A DNA stretch of 64,000 bases from Sinomonas sp. ASV322. GTDB lineage: Bacteria > Actinomycetota > Actinomycetes > Actinomycetales > Micrococcaceae. The stretch is from NCBI RefSeq assembly GCF_030908245.1, contig NZ_JAVFJJ010000004.1, forward strand, positions 62,001 through 126,000. The letters run 5' to 3'. The translations under genes were made by a program, and so were the position numbers. Each line of letters opens with the position of its first letter. Within the stretch, counting starts at the first letter, position 1. Positions 44,648-53,590 of the stretch are shown here, piece by piece. The notes beneath the pieces are model-generated. The model had not been told where the DNA came from, ran no database searches, and saw only the letters and a program-made list of their open reading frames with translations.

Positions 44648-45820
44648 ATGAAGATCCTGCACACCTCGGACTGGCATCTCGGGCGATCGTTCCACGGGCT
44701 AGGCCTCCTTGGGGTGCAGGCTGAATGGCTCGACGGCCTCGTGGAGTTCGTCGCCGCCGAGCGGGTCGACGCGGTGCTGGTCTCCGGCGACGTCTACGAC
44801 CGCGCCCTCCCGGCCGTCGACGTCGTGGCCCTCCTCGATCGGACGCTCGTGCGCCTCACGGAGGCCGGAGCGCGCGTCATCCTCACGAGCGGCAACCACG
44901 ATTCCGCCGTGCGGCTTGGCTTCGGCGCGCGGCTCCTCGAACGGGCGGGCGTCCACGTGCGGACGCGCGTCGGCGAGCTCGACGATCCCGTCGTCCTCGA
45001 GGGGCTCGACGGGACCCGGGTCGCGGTCTACGGGCTTCCGTACCTCGAGCCGCGGCTCGTGGCGGCGGAGCTCGACGTCGACGAGCCGGGACACACGCCC
45101 GTCACTCGGGCCGCGCTCGATCGCGTGAGGGCAGACCTCGCGGGCCGCCGCGCAGACGCCGCTCCAGCCCGTCTGCACGCCGTTGTCATGGCCCACACGT
45201 TCGCGTCCGGTGGTGTGCCCGCAGAGAGCGAGCGGGCCCTCGCCGTCGGCGGACTCGACGTCGTCGCGGCCGACGAGTTCGCAGGGTTCGACTATGTCGC
45301 GCTCGGCCATCTGCACGGCCGCCAGCGGCTCACGGAGACGGTCCGCTATTCGGGCTCGCCCCTCGCCTACTCGTTCGGCGAGGCGCGCCAGGCAAAGGGG
45401 GCGTGGCTCCTTGAATTCCACGATTCGGGCCTGGCGTCGGTGGGCGAGGTGGGCTGGCCCACGTCGCACCGGCTCGAAGTCCTCCGTGGCACGCTCGAGG
45501 GGCTCCTGTCCGATCCTGGCCTTGCGGCGGCCGAGCACGCGTGCTGCCAGATCACCCTCACCGACCCCGAGCGGCCCCAGCGGGCGATGGAGCGCCTCCG
45601 TGCCCGCTTCCCGCTCACGCTTTCGCTCCAGTTCGACCCAGTCGGCGGGGCCGAACGCGCAGCCACGACGTATCACGGCCGCCTCGCGGGTGCGCGCGAC
45701 GATCTCGAGGTATGCTCCGGCTTCCTCGAGCACGTGCGCGGCCGCGGGCCGGGCGACGTGGAGCGTGCCGCCCTGACCCAGGCGCTCGACTCGGTCCGGC
45801 TCGAGGAAGCCTCGCGATGA
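44648..45820 (+). CDS. sbcD: Nuclease SbcCD subunit D
   Basis: The Mre11-like nuclease of the SbcCD complex, which opens hairpins and trims DNA ends. Metal-binding motifs are in order: LHTSDWHLGR, VSGDVYDRALP, LTSGNHDSAVRLGFG, VVMAHTFASGG and VALGHLHGRQ. 390 residues. ATG 44648 is the natural start (MKILHTSDWHLG); an in-frame ATG ten codons earlier lies in the loop of the terminator hairpin. The stop overlaps the sbcC ATG by 4 bp. Confidence 0.95.
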   Translation: MKILHTSDWHLGRSFHGLGLLGVQAEWLDGLVEFVAAERVDAVLVSGDVYDRALPAVDVVALLDRTLVRLTEAGARVILTSGNHDSAVRLGFGARLLERAGVHVRTRVGELDDPVVLEGLDGTRVAVYGLPYLEPRLVAAELDVDEPGHTPVTRAALDRVRADLAGRRADAAPARLHAVVMAHTFASGGVPAESERALAVGGLDVVAADEFAGFDYVALGHLHGRQRLTETVRYSGSPLAYSFGEARQAKGAWLLEFHDSGLASVGEVGWPTSHRLEVLRGTLEGLLSDPGLAAAEHACCQITLTDPERPQRAMERLRARFPLTLSLQFDPVGGAERAATTYHGRLAGARDDLEVCSGFLEHVRGRGPGDVERAALTQALDSVRLEEASR

Positions 45821-48800
45821 GGCTCCACAGGCTAGAAATCGAGGCGTTCGGGCCGTTCGCCGCGCGCCAGACGGTCGACTTCGACGCCCTCGCCGAGCAC
45901 GGGCTGTTCCTCCTCAACGGTGCGACTGGCTCGGGCAAGACGAGCGTCCTCGACGCCGTGTGCTTCGCGCTCTACGGGGGGCTCCCCGGTGCGCGGCACG
46001 GGAGCAAGTCCCTCAAGAGCCATCACGCAGAGGCCTCCGCGCAGCCGGAGACAGTCCTCGAATTCAGCGCGCAGGGGCGCCGGTTCGAAGTGCGTCGAAC
46101 CCCCGAATGGCAGCGGCCCAGCGCGCGTTCGAGGAACGGCTTCGTGACCCAGCAGGCGAGCACCCACCTGCGGGAACTCGTGGGGGGTGAATGGCAGGCC
46201 CTGTCGTCCCGCAGCGACGAGGCGTCCGGGGTTGTCCGCGACGTCCTCGGCATGGACCGCGAGCAGTTCACCCGGGTCGTCATGCTTCCCCAGGGAGAGT
46301 TCGCGGCGTTCCTGCGCGCGAAGCCGTCTGACCGCGAGGATCTGCTTGAGAGCCTCTTCGCGACGGGGAGATTCGGTGAGGTCGAGGCCCGGCTCGCGGC
46401 GATGGCGCAGGACGCCGAAGCGCGCGCCGCCGCCGCCGAGCAGGCCGCCCGGGTGCCGGTCCGCCAGCTTGAGGCCGAGCTTTCCGCGAGTGGCCTTTCA
46501 CTCGCGGGACCCGAGCCAGCGCGGCCCGAGCGAGCGGGACTCGAGCTCGCCGAGTCCGGCCCGAGCGAGTTCGACCTCGGTGAGTTCGATCCGGCCGATC
46601 CGATCCAGGTCGACGACGGCGCGCGCCTCGACGTGGAGGCCGTCGAGAGACGATTCGCAGGGGTTTCTCGTCGGCTCGCCCTCGTGGCCCGGAGCGCCGG
46701 AGCGGCCATTGATGCCGCTCGGCTCGAGGTCAGTGGCGCACGCGCCGCCGAGGAGGCGTGCCGCCGTGCAGACGAGGATGCGGCGGAGCTCTCCGTCGCT
46801 CGAAACCGTCGTTCGCGCTGGGAAGCCCACGAGCCGGAGAACGCCGTGTGCCGCGCGAAGCTGCAGCGCGCGGCGGCGGCTGCTGCGCTCAGGTACGAAC
46901 TCGAGGAAGAGCGCCTCTCCTCCGTCGCGGCCGAGGACGCGGCTTCAACGCTCGCGACGGCCCGTGCGGCCGCCGCCGCTGCGGGATGGGCCCCCGAAGG
47001 GGACGCGGAGCCGACGCCGGCCGTGCTTCGATCCGAGGCGGGCAACGCGCGCGCCGAGGCCGCCGTGCTCGCCGAGCGGATCCCGCTCGAGGAAGAGCTC
47101 GAGAGCCTCGTCGCCAAGCGAGAGGGGACCGAGGCCGAGGCGGAGCGGCGGCGGTCGGCCTGTGTGCGACTCGACGCCGAGCTCGCGGAAGCCGACGAGG
47201 CGCTCGCCCGACTCGCCCAAGAACGCGCTCGGCTCGTACCGCTCGCTGCGTCCCGGCCTGCTGCCGAGCGAGACGAGAAGTCCGCGCGGGAGGTGGTCAA
47301 CGCCGTCCAGGAGCACGCGATGGCCTCAGGCAGGCTCGCCAAGGCCGAGAGCGCTCTGCTCGAACGGAAGAACGAGACGCTCGCACGTCGCGGTCGATGG
47401 CTCGACCTCCGGGAAGAGAGGCTCGCCCACACGGCGTTCGAGCTCGCCGCCCAGCTCGACGCGGGAAGCCCATGCCCCGTCTGCGGGTCCGAGGACCATC
47501 CGCGGCCTGCGAGGGGCGACGAGGATCCGCTTCGGCTCGTTGATCTGGAGAAGGACGCGGCGTCGGCCGCCGAGCTCGCGCTGGAGCGCGAACGGATGGC
47601 AGCCGGCACCGTCGCCGACGCCAAGGCCGCCCTCTCCGGCGTCGTCGCCCGCGGCGGGGACGCGGATCCGGACAAGGCCGCACGCGAACTCGAGGACGCT
47701 GTCCGCGAGGTGCGTTCTGCCCTGGACGCGGAAGCCCGCCTCGGCGTCGTCGTCGCACAGATCGAATCGCGCGAGGCGCGTCGCACGAAGGCTGCGTCCG
47801 AGCGCGAGGCGTCCGCCGGTGCCCTCCTGCTCGCGACCGCTGAATGCGGGCGCCTTGCCGCGGAGGTCGCACAGCGCACACGGGATCTCGCCGCATGGCG
47901 CGATGGCTGGGCGACGCTCCGGGCGCGCCACGCGGCGGTGTCGGCGGTCGTCCGGGTCCTCGAGCCGCTTGCCGAGGCCGCGGCGCACCGCGCGGCCGCG
48001 CGGACTCGCCTCGGGGCGGCCCGCGCGTCGCTCGCTGCTGCGCTCGTCGGAAGTCCGTTCGAGACGGCCGAGAACGCCCGGGCCGCGCTTCTCGCCGACG
48101 CCGAGATCGGCGAACTTCGGGCCGCGGTGGAAGCGCACGCCGCCGAGGAGCGGACTATCGTCGGCCTCCTCGCATCGGCCGCTGCCGTTCGCGCGCTCGA
48201 GGCCGAAGCCGCCGCAGACTCTGAAGCAACCGAAGCCCCCGAAGCCGCCGCAGACTCTGAAGCAACCGAAGCCCCCGAAGCAGATATGGCTCGCGACGCC
48301 GCCGAGGGCTCAGCGGTGGGCGGAGGCCATGCAATGGCCGAGCCTGCACAGGCCCGCCGGGCCCAACAGCTTGCCGCGCGGGTCGCCGACCTCGTCGAGG
48401 CCGAGGCCCTGCTTGCCAGCGCCCAGACGACGCATCACGCCGCCGAGGCGGCCCACACCCGATGCGAGCGGCTGGCTGCCGAATTCCGGGACACGATTCC
48501 CGCCCTGCTGCAGCAGCGCGGGGCCGCAGACTTGCTCACCGAGCTCCAGCGCACAGCCCGGGGGAGCGGGGAGAACCGCCTCCGCATGTCGCTCCACCGC
48601 TACGTGCTCGCCGCTCGGCTCGAGCAGGTCGCCGCAGCGGCGTCCGAGCGGCTCGCCGTGATGAGTGACGGCCGCTTCAGCCTCGAGCACACGGACGCCC
48701 TCGCGGCGCGCGGTGCGGCGTCCGGGCTCGGCCTCGAGGTCATGGATGCCTGGACAGGGCAGCGCCGCGACCCCGCGACGCTCTCCGGCGGCGAATCGTT

Positions 48801-49086
48801 CATGGCGTCGCTCGCGCTCGCACTCGGACTGGCCGACGTCGTGCAGCACGAATCGGGCGGGGTGGACATCGAAACGCTCTTCGTCGACGAGGGCTTTGGG
48901 ACGCTCGACGAGCAGGCGCTCGAACAGGTCATGGAGGCGATCGAGGGCCTCCGTGACGGCGGCCGCACGGTGGGGCTTGTAAGCCATGTGCCGGAGCTCA
49001 AACAGCGAATTCCCGCGCAGATCCGCGTGGCAAAGGGGCGCTCGGGGTCATCCCTCGCCGTCGTCGCGGGAGGAGGCTCGATCTAG
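45817..49086 (+). CDS. sbcC: Nuclease SbcCD subunit C, SMC-like ATPase
   Basis: The Rad50-like partner of SbcD. Walker A NGATGSGKTS lies at about residues 34-43; the C-terminal half-ATPase shows the TLSGGESFMASLALALGLADV signature and LFVDEGFGTLDEQAL Walker B. Between them are two long Ala/Glu/Arg coiled-coil arms that meet at the zinc hook CPVCGSEDHPR near residue 550. At 1,089 residues it is of normal length. A 12-residue tandem duplication (AADSEATEAPEA twice) interrupts the second coil near residue 800. ATG overlaps sbcD (ATGA). Confidence 0.95.
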   Translation: MRLHRLEIEAFGPFAARQTVDFDALAEHGLFLLNGATGSGKTSVLDAVCFALYGGLPGARHGSKSLKSHHAEASAQPETVLEFSAQGRRFEVRRTPEWQRPSARSRNGFVTQQASTHLRELVGGEWQALSSRSDEASGVVRDVLGMDREQFTRVVMLPQGEFAAFLRAKPSDREDLLESLFATGRFGEVEARLAAMAQDAEARAAAAEQAARVPVRQLEAELSASGLSLAGPEPARPERAGLELAESGPSEFDLGEFDPADPIQVDDGARLDVEAVERRFAGVSRRLALVARSAGAAIDAARLEVSGARAAEEACRRADEDAAELSVARNRRSRWEAHEPENAVCRAKLQRAAAAAALRYELEEERLSSVAAEDAASTLATARAAAAAAGWAPEGDAEPTPAVLRSEAGNARAEAAVLAERIPLEEELESLVAKREGTEAEAERRRSACVRLDAELAEADEALARLAQERARLVPLAASRPAAERDEKSAREVVNAVQEHAMASGRLAKAESALLERKNETLARRGRWLDLREERLAHTAFELAAQLDAGSPCPVCGSEDHPRPARGDEDPLRLVDLEKDAASAAELALERERMAAGTVADAKAALSGVVARGGDADPDKAARELEDAVREVRSALDAEARLGVVVAQIESREARRTKAASEREASAGALLLATAECGRLAAEVAQRTRDLAAWRDGWATLRARHAAVSAVVRVLEPLAEAAAHRAAARTRLGAARASLAAALVGSPFETAENARAALLADAEIGELRAAVEAHAAEERTIVGLLASAAAVRALEAEAAADSEATEAPEAAADSEATEAPEADMARDAAEGSAVGGGHAMAEPAQARRAQQLAARVADLVEAEALLASAQTTHHAAEAAHTRCERLAAEFRDTIPALLQQRGAADLLTELQRTARGSGENRLRMSLHRYVLAARLEQVAAAASERLAVMSDGRFSLEHTDALAARGAASGLGLEVMDAWTGQRRDPATLSGGESFMASLALALGLADVVQHESGGVDIETLFVDEGFGTLDEQALEQVMEAIEGLRDGGRTVGLVSHVPELKQRIPAQIRVAKGRSGSSLAVVAGGGSI
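48208..48279 (+). repeat. 36-bp in-frame duplication in sbcC
   Basis: Two perfect 36-bp copies starting GCCGCCGCAGACTCTGAAGC, encoding AADSEATEAPEA twice. The lower GC content and different codon choice (GAA, GCA, TCT) stand out from the flanking gene. Confidence 0.93.
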
Positions 49087-49094
49087 CCGCCGGC

Positions 49095-49805
49095 CTAGCC
49101 GATGGCTTCGGCAATGCGTCGGGCCGACGTCGCGAGGGCTTTCCCGATGGCTTCCGTCTCCATGTTCCCGCCCAAATGGACGACGGCGAGCGCGGAGGGC
49201 CGCTGGCGTGGAGGCTGGATGGGCACTGCCACTGAGAAGACCCCCGGAATGACCTCGTCGTGGCTCACGGCGTAGCCGCGCTCGCGGGCTTCGTCGGCCT
49301 CGAGCCGGTACGGGACGCCGGGCATCCGCTGCTCCCATTCGGCTCGGCCGAGGGCAGACTGGATCGCGATCCCGGGGGCTCCCGACGAGACGCTGTGCCG
49401 CGTCCCGGGGCGCTGTGCGAGGGTCGCGCCGTTGTGCCGCGGTTCAACGGTCGCGAGTGTCACGCATTCGGCATGGTCCCACACGACCACGAATGCCGTC
49501 ATGCCGAGCTCATCGGCGATCCGCCCCAGTTCGGGCGACGCCGCCGACTGGAGGTCTCGGGCGACGCCCCGGGCGAGCACCGCGAGACCCGCCCCCGGCA
49601 GGAGGCGCCCCGAGTCATCCCGCTCGACGAGCGAGTGGTCCTCGAGCGTGCGGATGATGCGGTACGCGATCGATCGGTGGAGCCCGAGCGACGCCGCGAG
49701 TTCCGCGATCGTCAGCGGCGCGCGGGAGTCGGCTAGGATCTCGAGAGCCCGAATGCCGCGCGAGAGCGTCTGGGAGTGGGCGGCGGTCTCGGCGGTGCGA
49801 GCCAT
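49095..49805 (-). CDS. IclR family transcriptional regulator
   Basis: 236 residues: a winged helix-turn-helix at about 10-75 (LSRGIRALEILADSRAPLTIAELAASLGLHRSIAYRI region) and an IclR effector domain from about 90. The effector domain keeps VTLATVEPRHNGATLA and the PGVFSVAVPIQPP signature near the C-terminus. IclR proteins commonly control aromatic-acid catabolism. It is divergent from the flavin reductase/monooxygenase genes, and a clear IclR-type palindrome lies in the 208-bp gap. AAAGGA precedes the ATG. Confidence 0.92.
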   Translation of the reverse strand: MARTAETAAHSQTLSRGIRALEILADSRAPLTIAELAASLGLHRSIAYRIIRTLEDHSLVERDDSGRLLPGAGLAVLARGVARDLQSAASPELGRIADELGMTAFVVVWDHAECVTLATVEPRHNGATLAQRPGTRHSVSSGAPGIAIQSALGRAEWEQRMPGVPYRLEADEARERGYAVSHDEVIPGVFSVAVPIQPPRQRPSALAVVHLGGNMETEAIGKALATSARRIAEAIG

Positions 49806-49909
49806 GCTCGGTCCTTTCAGGAAGAGTCCCCGGGCAGGGGTGAATCTCCGGGTCTTGTGGCAGCGAACACACTCCTGTAGCGTGAAATGTGCTCGATATC
49901 GGGACTATA

Positions 49910-49926
49910 TGTTCGATTATAGAACA
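49910..49926. promoter_or_regulatory. IclR-type operator between iclR and the monooxygenase genes
   Basis: TGTTCGATTATAGAACA: 5-bp inverted arms TGTTC/GAACA around 7 nt. It resembles the GTTCGATAATC-type sites known for IclR-family PcaU/PobR regulators. A second, looser copy (GCTCGATATCGGG) lies 20 bp to the left. The region is AT-rich and sits midway between the two divergent starts, so it may control both. Confidence 0.7.
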
Positions 49927-50013
49927 ACATCCCGTGTCGGTCAGTCTGGAGGGCTCGAACTGCTCCTCATACCGATCCACACCTGGAGGCGGACAGACAA
50001 GGAGGTTCGGCCC

Positions 50014-50544
50014 ATGAGCGCGCAGCCCGGAGCGTTCCCCGAAGGGCGGAGACGCGCCTCCTCGCCCCGTTCGCACCACTTCCGCGGGAGCCTCGGCCGA
50101 TTCGCGACCGGCGTAGCCATCGTGACGTTCGACGGACCGAGCAGGCGCTACGGCATCACCGTCAATTCCTTCACCTCGGTCTCGCTCGAGCCGCCGCTCG
50201 TGCTCGTGAGCATCGCTCGTCGGACCAAGGCGCACGACGAGATCGCGGACCGCCCGTTCACGGTGAACATCCTCGGCGCAGAACAGCAGGCCCTTGCCCT
50301 GCATTTCGCCGGCAGGCCAGGCGTCGAGCCCCAATGGGTCGAGGGATCCGTCGCGCCGCGCCTGAGCCGCGTCCTCGCCTACTTCGAATGCACACCGTGG
50401 GCCGCCTACGACGGCGGTGACCACACCTTGTACCTCGGCGAGGTCATCGACTTCGACTACCGTTCGGGCGACGCCCTCGCCTTCGCGAACGGCCGCTTCA
50501 CGACCATCCCCGAAAGCCAGCTCGGCGTCGAGGACCTGCTCTAG
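50014..50544 (+). CDS. Flavin reductase, HpaC-like
   Basis: A 176-residue flavin reductase of the HpaC/split-barrel family, which hands reduced FAD to a partner monooxygenase. FRGSLGRFATGVAIVTFDG, GITVNSFTSVSLEPPLVLVSI (flavin phosphate site) and the closing GDALAFANGRF segment fit well. AAGGAGG lies 9 nt before the ATG at 50014. The oxygenase gene follows after 19 bp, making an obvious two-component pair. Confidence 0.93.
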   Translation: MSAQPGAFPEGRRRASSPRSHHFRGSLGRFATGVAIVTFDGPSRRYGITVNSFTSVSLEPPLVLVSIARRTKAHDEIADRPFTVNILGAEQQALALHFAGRPGVEPQWVEGSVAPRLSRVLAYFECTPWAAYDGGDHTLYLGEVIDFDYRSGDALAFANGRFTTIPESQLGVEDLL

Positions 50545-50563
50545 CTCCACGAAGGGAAACACC

Positions 50564-52015
50564 ATGGGCATCCGCACCGGTCAGCAGTTCCTGGACACGC
50601 TCAACGGCATGCGGCCGCATCTTGTGATCGACGGGGAGGTCGTCTCCGAGAACCTCACCGCGCATCCCGCCTTCGCGGGCCTCGCCCACACCTTCGCGCA
50701 CCTCTTCGACATGCAGCACTCGCCGGAGTTCCAGGGCAGGCTGACCTACACGTCTCCGAAGAGCGGAGACCTCGTGAACGCGTCCTTCCTCGTGCCGCGC
50801 ACGAGGGAGGACCTCGTGAGACGGCGCGACGCGATGAGCGTGTGGGCCGAGTACTCGAGCGGCTTCCTGGGGCGCACGGGCGACTACATGAACTCGTCCC
50901 TCACGGCCTTGAGCGCAGCGAAGAAGTTCTTCGCGCAGGCCGATCCCGTCTTCGGCGAGCGCATCGAGGCGTATTACGAGATGGCGCGCGAGAACGACCT
51001 CCTCGCGACGCACACGCTCATCCCGCCGCAGGCCAACCGCTCGGTCTCGGGCTCCGAGCAGCTCGGCGGGCAGCTCTCGGCGCGCGTCGTCGAGGAGCGG
51101 GGCGACGGCGTCGTCATCCAAGGCGCGCGCATGCTCGCGACGATCGCCCCCATCGCCGACGAACTGCTCGTCTTCCCCTCGACGCTCCTACGCGCGACGC
51201 CCGAGGATGCCCCGTATTCGTTCGCCTTCGCGATCCAGAACGACGCCCCAGGCCTGCGCTACCTGTGCCGCACGGGCCTCTACCACGGCGGCAGCCACCA
51301 CGACGAGCCGCTCGCGAGCCGCTTCGAGGAGATCGACGCCGTCGTCGTGTTCGACGACGTCTTCGTCCCCAATGAGCGCGTCTTCATGCTCGGCCACCCC
51401 GAGCTGTGCAACCAGTGGTACGCCGACACGGGCGCGGCGGCGCTCATGACCCATCAGGTCGTCACCCGCACGCTCGCCAAGAGCGAGTTCTTCCTCGGCC
51501 TCGCATCGGAGATCGCCGCGACGATCGGCATCGACGGCTTCCAGCACATCCAGGAGGACCTTGCCGAGCTCATCCGCAACGTCGAGATCGGCAAGGCGCT
51601 CATCGTCGCGGCAGAGGCGCAGGCCGAGCTGAGCGACGACGGCGTCATGCTCCCGCACTGGCCGACCCTCAACGCCGCGCGCAACTGGTATCCGAAGGTG
51701 GCGCAGCGGTTCCCTGAGATCATCCGCAAGTTCTGCGCGTCGGGCCTCATGGCGCTGCCGGGCGAGGCGGACCTTGACGTCGCACGCGAGGACATCGAGC
51801 TGTACCTCCAGGGGAAGGCCCTCACGGGTCCCGAGCGCATCCGGCTGTTCAAGCTCGCGCTCGATGCGTCGGTCTCGGGCTTCGCCGGCCGGCAGTCGCT
51901 CTATGAGTACTTCTTCTTCGGCGACCCTGTGCGCATGGCGGGCGCCCTCGTGAACAGCTACGACCGCGCGCCCTTGCGCGGGCGGATCCGCGAGCTCCTC
52001 CACCGCGAGGACTGA
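50564..52015 (+). CDS. hpaB: FADH2-dependent aromatic monooxygenase, HpaB-type
   Basis: 483 residues of the 4-hydroxyphenylacetate 3-hydroxylase large-subunit family (acyl-CoA-dehydrogenase-like fold). MGIRTGQQFLDTLNGM is the standard start; IPPQANRS, the PYSFAFAIQNDAPGLRYLCR flavin-site region and FDDVFVPNERVF are family segments. It hydroxylates a phenol ortho to the OH with FADH2 from the adjacent reductase. The true substrate may be 4-hydroxyphenylacetate or a related phenol; ring-cleavage genes are not in this window. Confidence 0.9.
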   Translation: MGIRTGQQFLDTLNGMRPHLVIDGEVVSENLTAHPAFAGLAHTFAHLFDMQHSPEFQGRLTYTSPKSGDLVNASFLVPRTREDLVRRRDAMSVWAEYSSGFLGRTGDYMNSSLTALSAAKKFFAQADPVFGERIEAYYEMARENDLLATHTLIPPQANRSVSGSEQLGGQLSARVVEERGDGVVIQGARMLATIAPIADELLVFPSTLLRATPEDAPYSFAFAIQNDAPGLRYLCRTGLYHGGSHHDEPLASRFEEIDAVVVFDDVFVPNERVFMLGHPELCNQWYADTGAAALMTHQVVTRTLAKSEFFLGLASEIAATIGIDGFQHIQEDLAELIRNVEIGKALIVAAEAQAELSDDGVMLPHWPTLNAARNWYPKVAQRFPEIIRKFCASGLMALPGEADLDVAREDIELYLQGKALTGPERIRLFKLALDASVSGFAGRQSLYEYFFFGDPVRMAGALVNSYDRAPLRGRIRELLHRED

Positions 52016-52064
52016 GTACCGCCGCCCGGGGGTGTGCGGCACGCCACACTTCCTGTATCCTCTC

Positions 52065-52096
52065 GAATTAGTGACCGACCAATCGGTCACTAATTC
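52065..52096. promoter_or_regulatory. Perfect 14-bp inverted repeat upstream of the MHS transporter
   Basis: GAATTAGTGACCGA, CCAA, TCGGTCACTAATTC: perfect arms, 48 nt before ATG 52144. The inner GACCG-n6-CGGTC form is that of TetR-family operators and resembles those of phenylacetate-type (PaaR) regulators. No TetR gene is in the window. It could also act as a weak transcript hairpin after hpaB. Confidence 0.78.
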
Positions 52097-52143
52097 GGCC
52101 CGCTCCGGCTCCTGCTGCCGGCGCTACGGACAATGGAGTTCGC

Positions 52144-53511
52144 ATGACCCAGGCAATCAACAGCGCCAAGCCCGCGCCGGGCGTGTCGAAGGAGGCGCGA
52201 CGGGTGCTGGCCGGCACCCTGGTCGGCACGACCATCGAGTGGTACGACTTCTTCATCTACGCGCAGGCCGCGGGCGGCGTGCTCGCGTCCCTGTTCCTCG
52301 CGCCCGTCGCGAAGGACAATCCGGGCCTGGCCCAGATCCTCTCCTTCGCGACGATCGGCATCTCGTTCCTGTTCCGTCCGCTCGGGGCGATCGTCGCGGG
52401 CCACCTCGGGGACCGGCTCGGCCGCAAGAAGATGCTCGTGTTCACCCTCGTGCTCATGGGCCTCTCCACCTCGCTCATCGGTCTGCTGCCCACGTACGCG
52501 CAGGCGGGGTTCGTGGCCCCGGTCCTGCTCATCCTGCTGCGGATCCTGCAGGGATTCTCCGCGGGCGGCGAATGGGGTGGCGCGGCGCTCATGGCCGTCG
52601 AGCACGCGCCCAGCAGCCGACGGGGCTACTTCGGCGCCTACCCGCAGATCGGCGTCCCGGTCGGCATGATCCTCGCGACCTTCACGCTGTGGGCCCTCAC
52701 CGCGGCCCTGGGACCCGCGTTCGCCGTGTGGGGCTGGCGGATCCCGTTCTTGCTCTCGATCGTCCTCATCCTCGTCGGCTACTTCATCCGGCGCGCCGTC
52801 GAGGAGAGCCCCGTCTTCAAGGAGCTCCAGGAGCGCCGCAGGGAATCGTCCGCACCCCTCGGCCAGCTCTTCCGCCACAACGCGAAGGAGGTGGTCCTCA
52901 CCGCGGTCATCTTCATCGCGAACAACGCGGCGGGCTACCTCCTCATCGCCTATTTCGCGACATATGCGGTCAAGGCACTCAAGATGGACCAGCCGACGGT
53001 GCTCCTGACGACGACGCTCGCCTCCTTCGGCTGGCTCGTCTTCACCCTGTGGGGCGGAGCGATCTCGGACCGGCTCGGCCGGGTGCGCACGTTCCAGCTC
53101 GGCTACGCGTTCCTCGCGGCCTGGGCGGTGCCGATGTGGTTCCTCATCGATACGCGCAACATCGTGTGGTATTTCGTGGCGCTGTTCCTCATGACGATCG
53201 GCCTCGGCCTGAGCTACGGTCCCCAGTCCGCTCTCTACGCCGAGATGTTCCCCGCCAAGGTTCGTTACTCCGGCGTCTCGATCGGCTACGCGATCGGCGC
53301 GATCCTGGGCGGGGCGTTCGCACCGATGATCGCGGAAATGCTCATGAACGGGTTCAAGGCATCGTGGACGATCGGGGTCTACATCGGGGTCGCGGCGATC
53401 GTCTCGCTCGTAGGCGTCTCCCTCGTCAAGGAGACCAAGGGCGTCGACCTGCACGTCGCCGAGGCCCGCGCCGACTTTGTCGGGCAACACAGCGGCGAGA
53501 CGGCGGACTGA
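52144..53511 (+). CDS. MFS transporter, metabolite:H+ symporter (MHS) type
   Basis: A 455-residue 12-helix symporter. GTTIEWYDFFIYAQAAG is the MHS-family first helix; GHLGDRLGRKKML is the loop 2-3 motif and RILQGFSAGGEWGGAAL the helix 4 motif. Relatives import organic acids such as shikimate, alpha-ketoglutarate, or hydroxyphenylacetate. Position after hpaB suggests uptake of the oxygenase substrate, but the separate operator in front of it shows that it can be regulated on its own. AATGGAG precedes the ATG. Confidence 0.9.
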   Translation: MTQAINSAKPAPGVSKEARRVLAGTLVGTTIEWYDFFIYAQAAGGVLASLFLAPVAKDNPGLAQILSFATIGISFLFRPLGAIVAGHLGDRLGRKKMLVFTLVLMGLSTSLIGLLPTYAQAGFVAPVLLILLRILQGFSAGGEWGGAALMAVEHAPSSRRGYFGAYPQIGVPVGMILATFTLWALTAALGPAFAVWGWRIPFLLSIVLILVGYFIRRAVEESPVFKELQERRRESSAPLGQLFRHNAKEVVLTAVIFIANNAAGYLLIAYFATYAVKALKMDQPTVLLTTTLASFGWLVFTLWGGAISDRLGRVRTFQLGYAFLAAWAVPMWFLIDTRNIVWYFVALFLMTIGLGLSYGPQSALYAEMFPAKVRYSGVSIGYAIGAILGGAFAPMIAEMLMNGFKASWTIGVYIGVAAIVSLVGVSLVKETKGVDLHVAEARADFVGQHSGETAD

Positions 53512-53550
53512 GCGGTACTCCACACGAGACCCGCCAAACCGACCGCACGA

Positions 53551-53583
53551 CGGCGGCCCCCCCAGATGCGGGAGGGGCCGCCG
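53551..53583. terminator. Bidirectional hairpin between the MHS transporter and gntR
   Basis: CGGCGGCCCC pairs with GGGGCCGCCG over a 13-nt spacer that can itself pair CCC with GGG. It lies between two convergent stops and would serve both strands. Confidence 0.75.
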
Positions 53584-53590
53584 AGCGTTG

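Noticed and set aside
43457-44695. N-terminal extension of the ADP-ribosylglycohydrolase to 738 residues
   Set aside because: The extra sequence is antisense to the aquaporin gene and highly charged; a leaderless promoter fits GTG 43456.
45541-45816. N-terminal extension of SbcC by 92 residues
   Set aside because: This stretch overlaps sbcD out of frame; MRLHRLEIEAFGPF at 45817 is the normal SbcC start.
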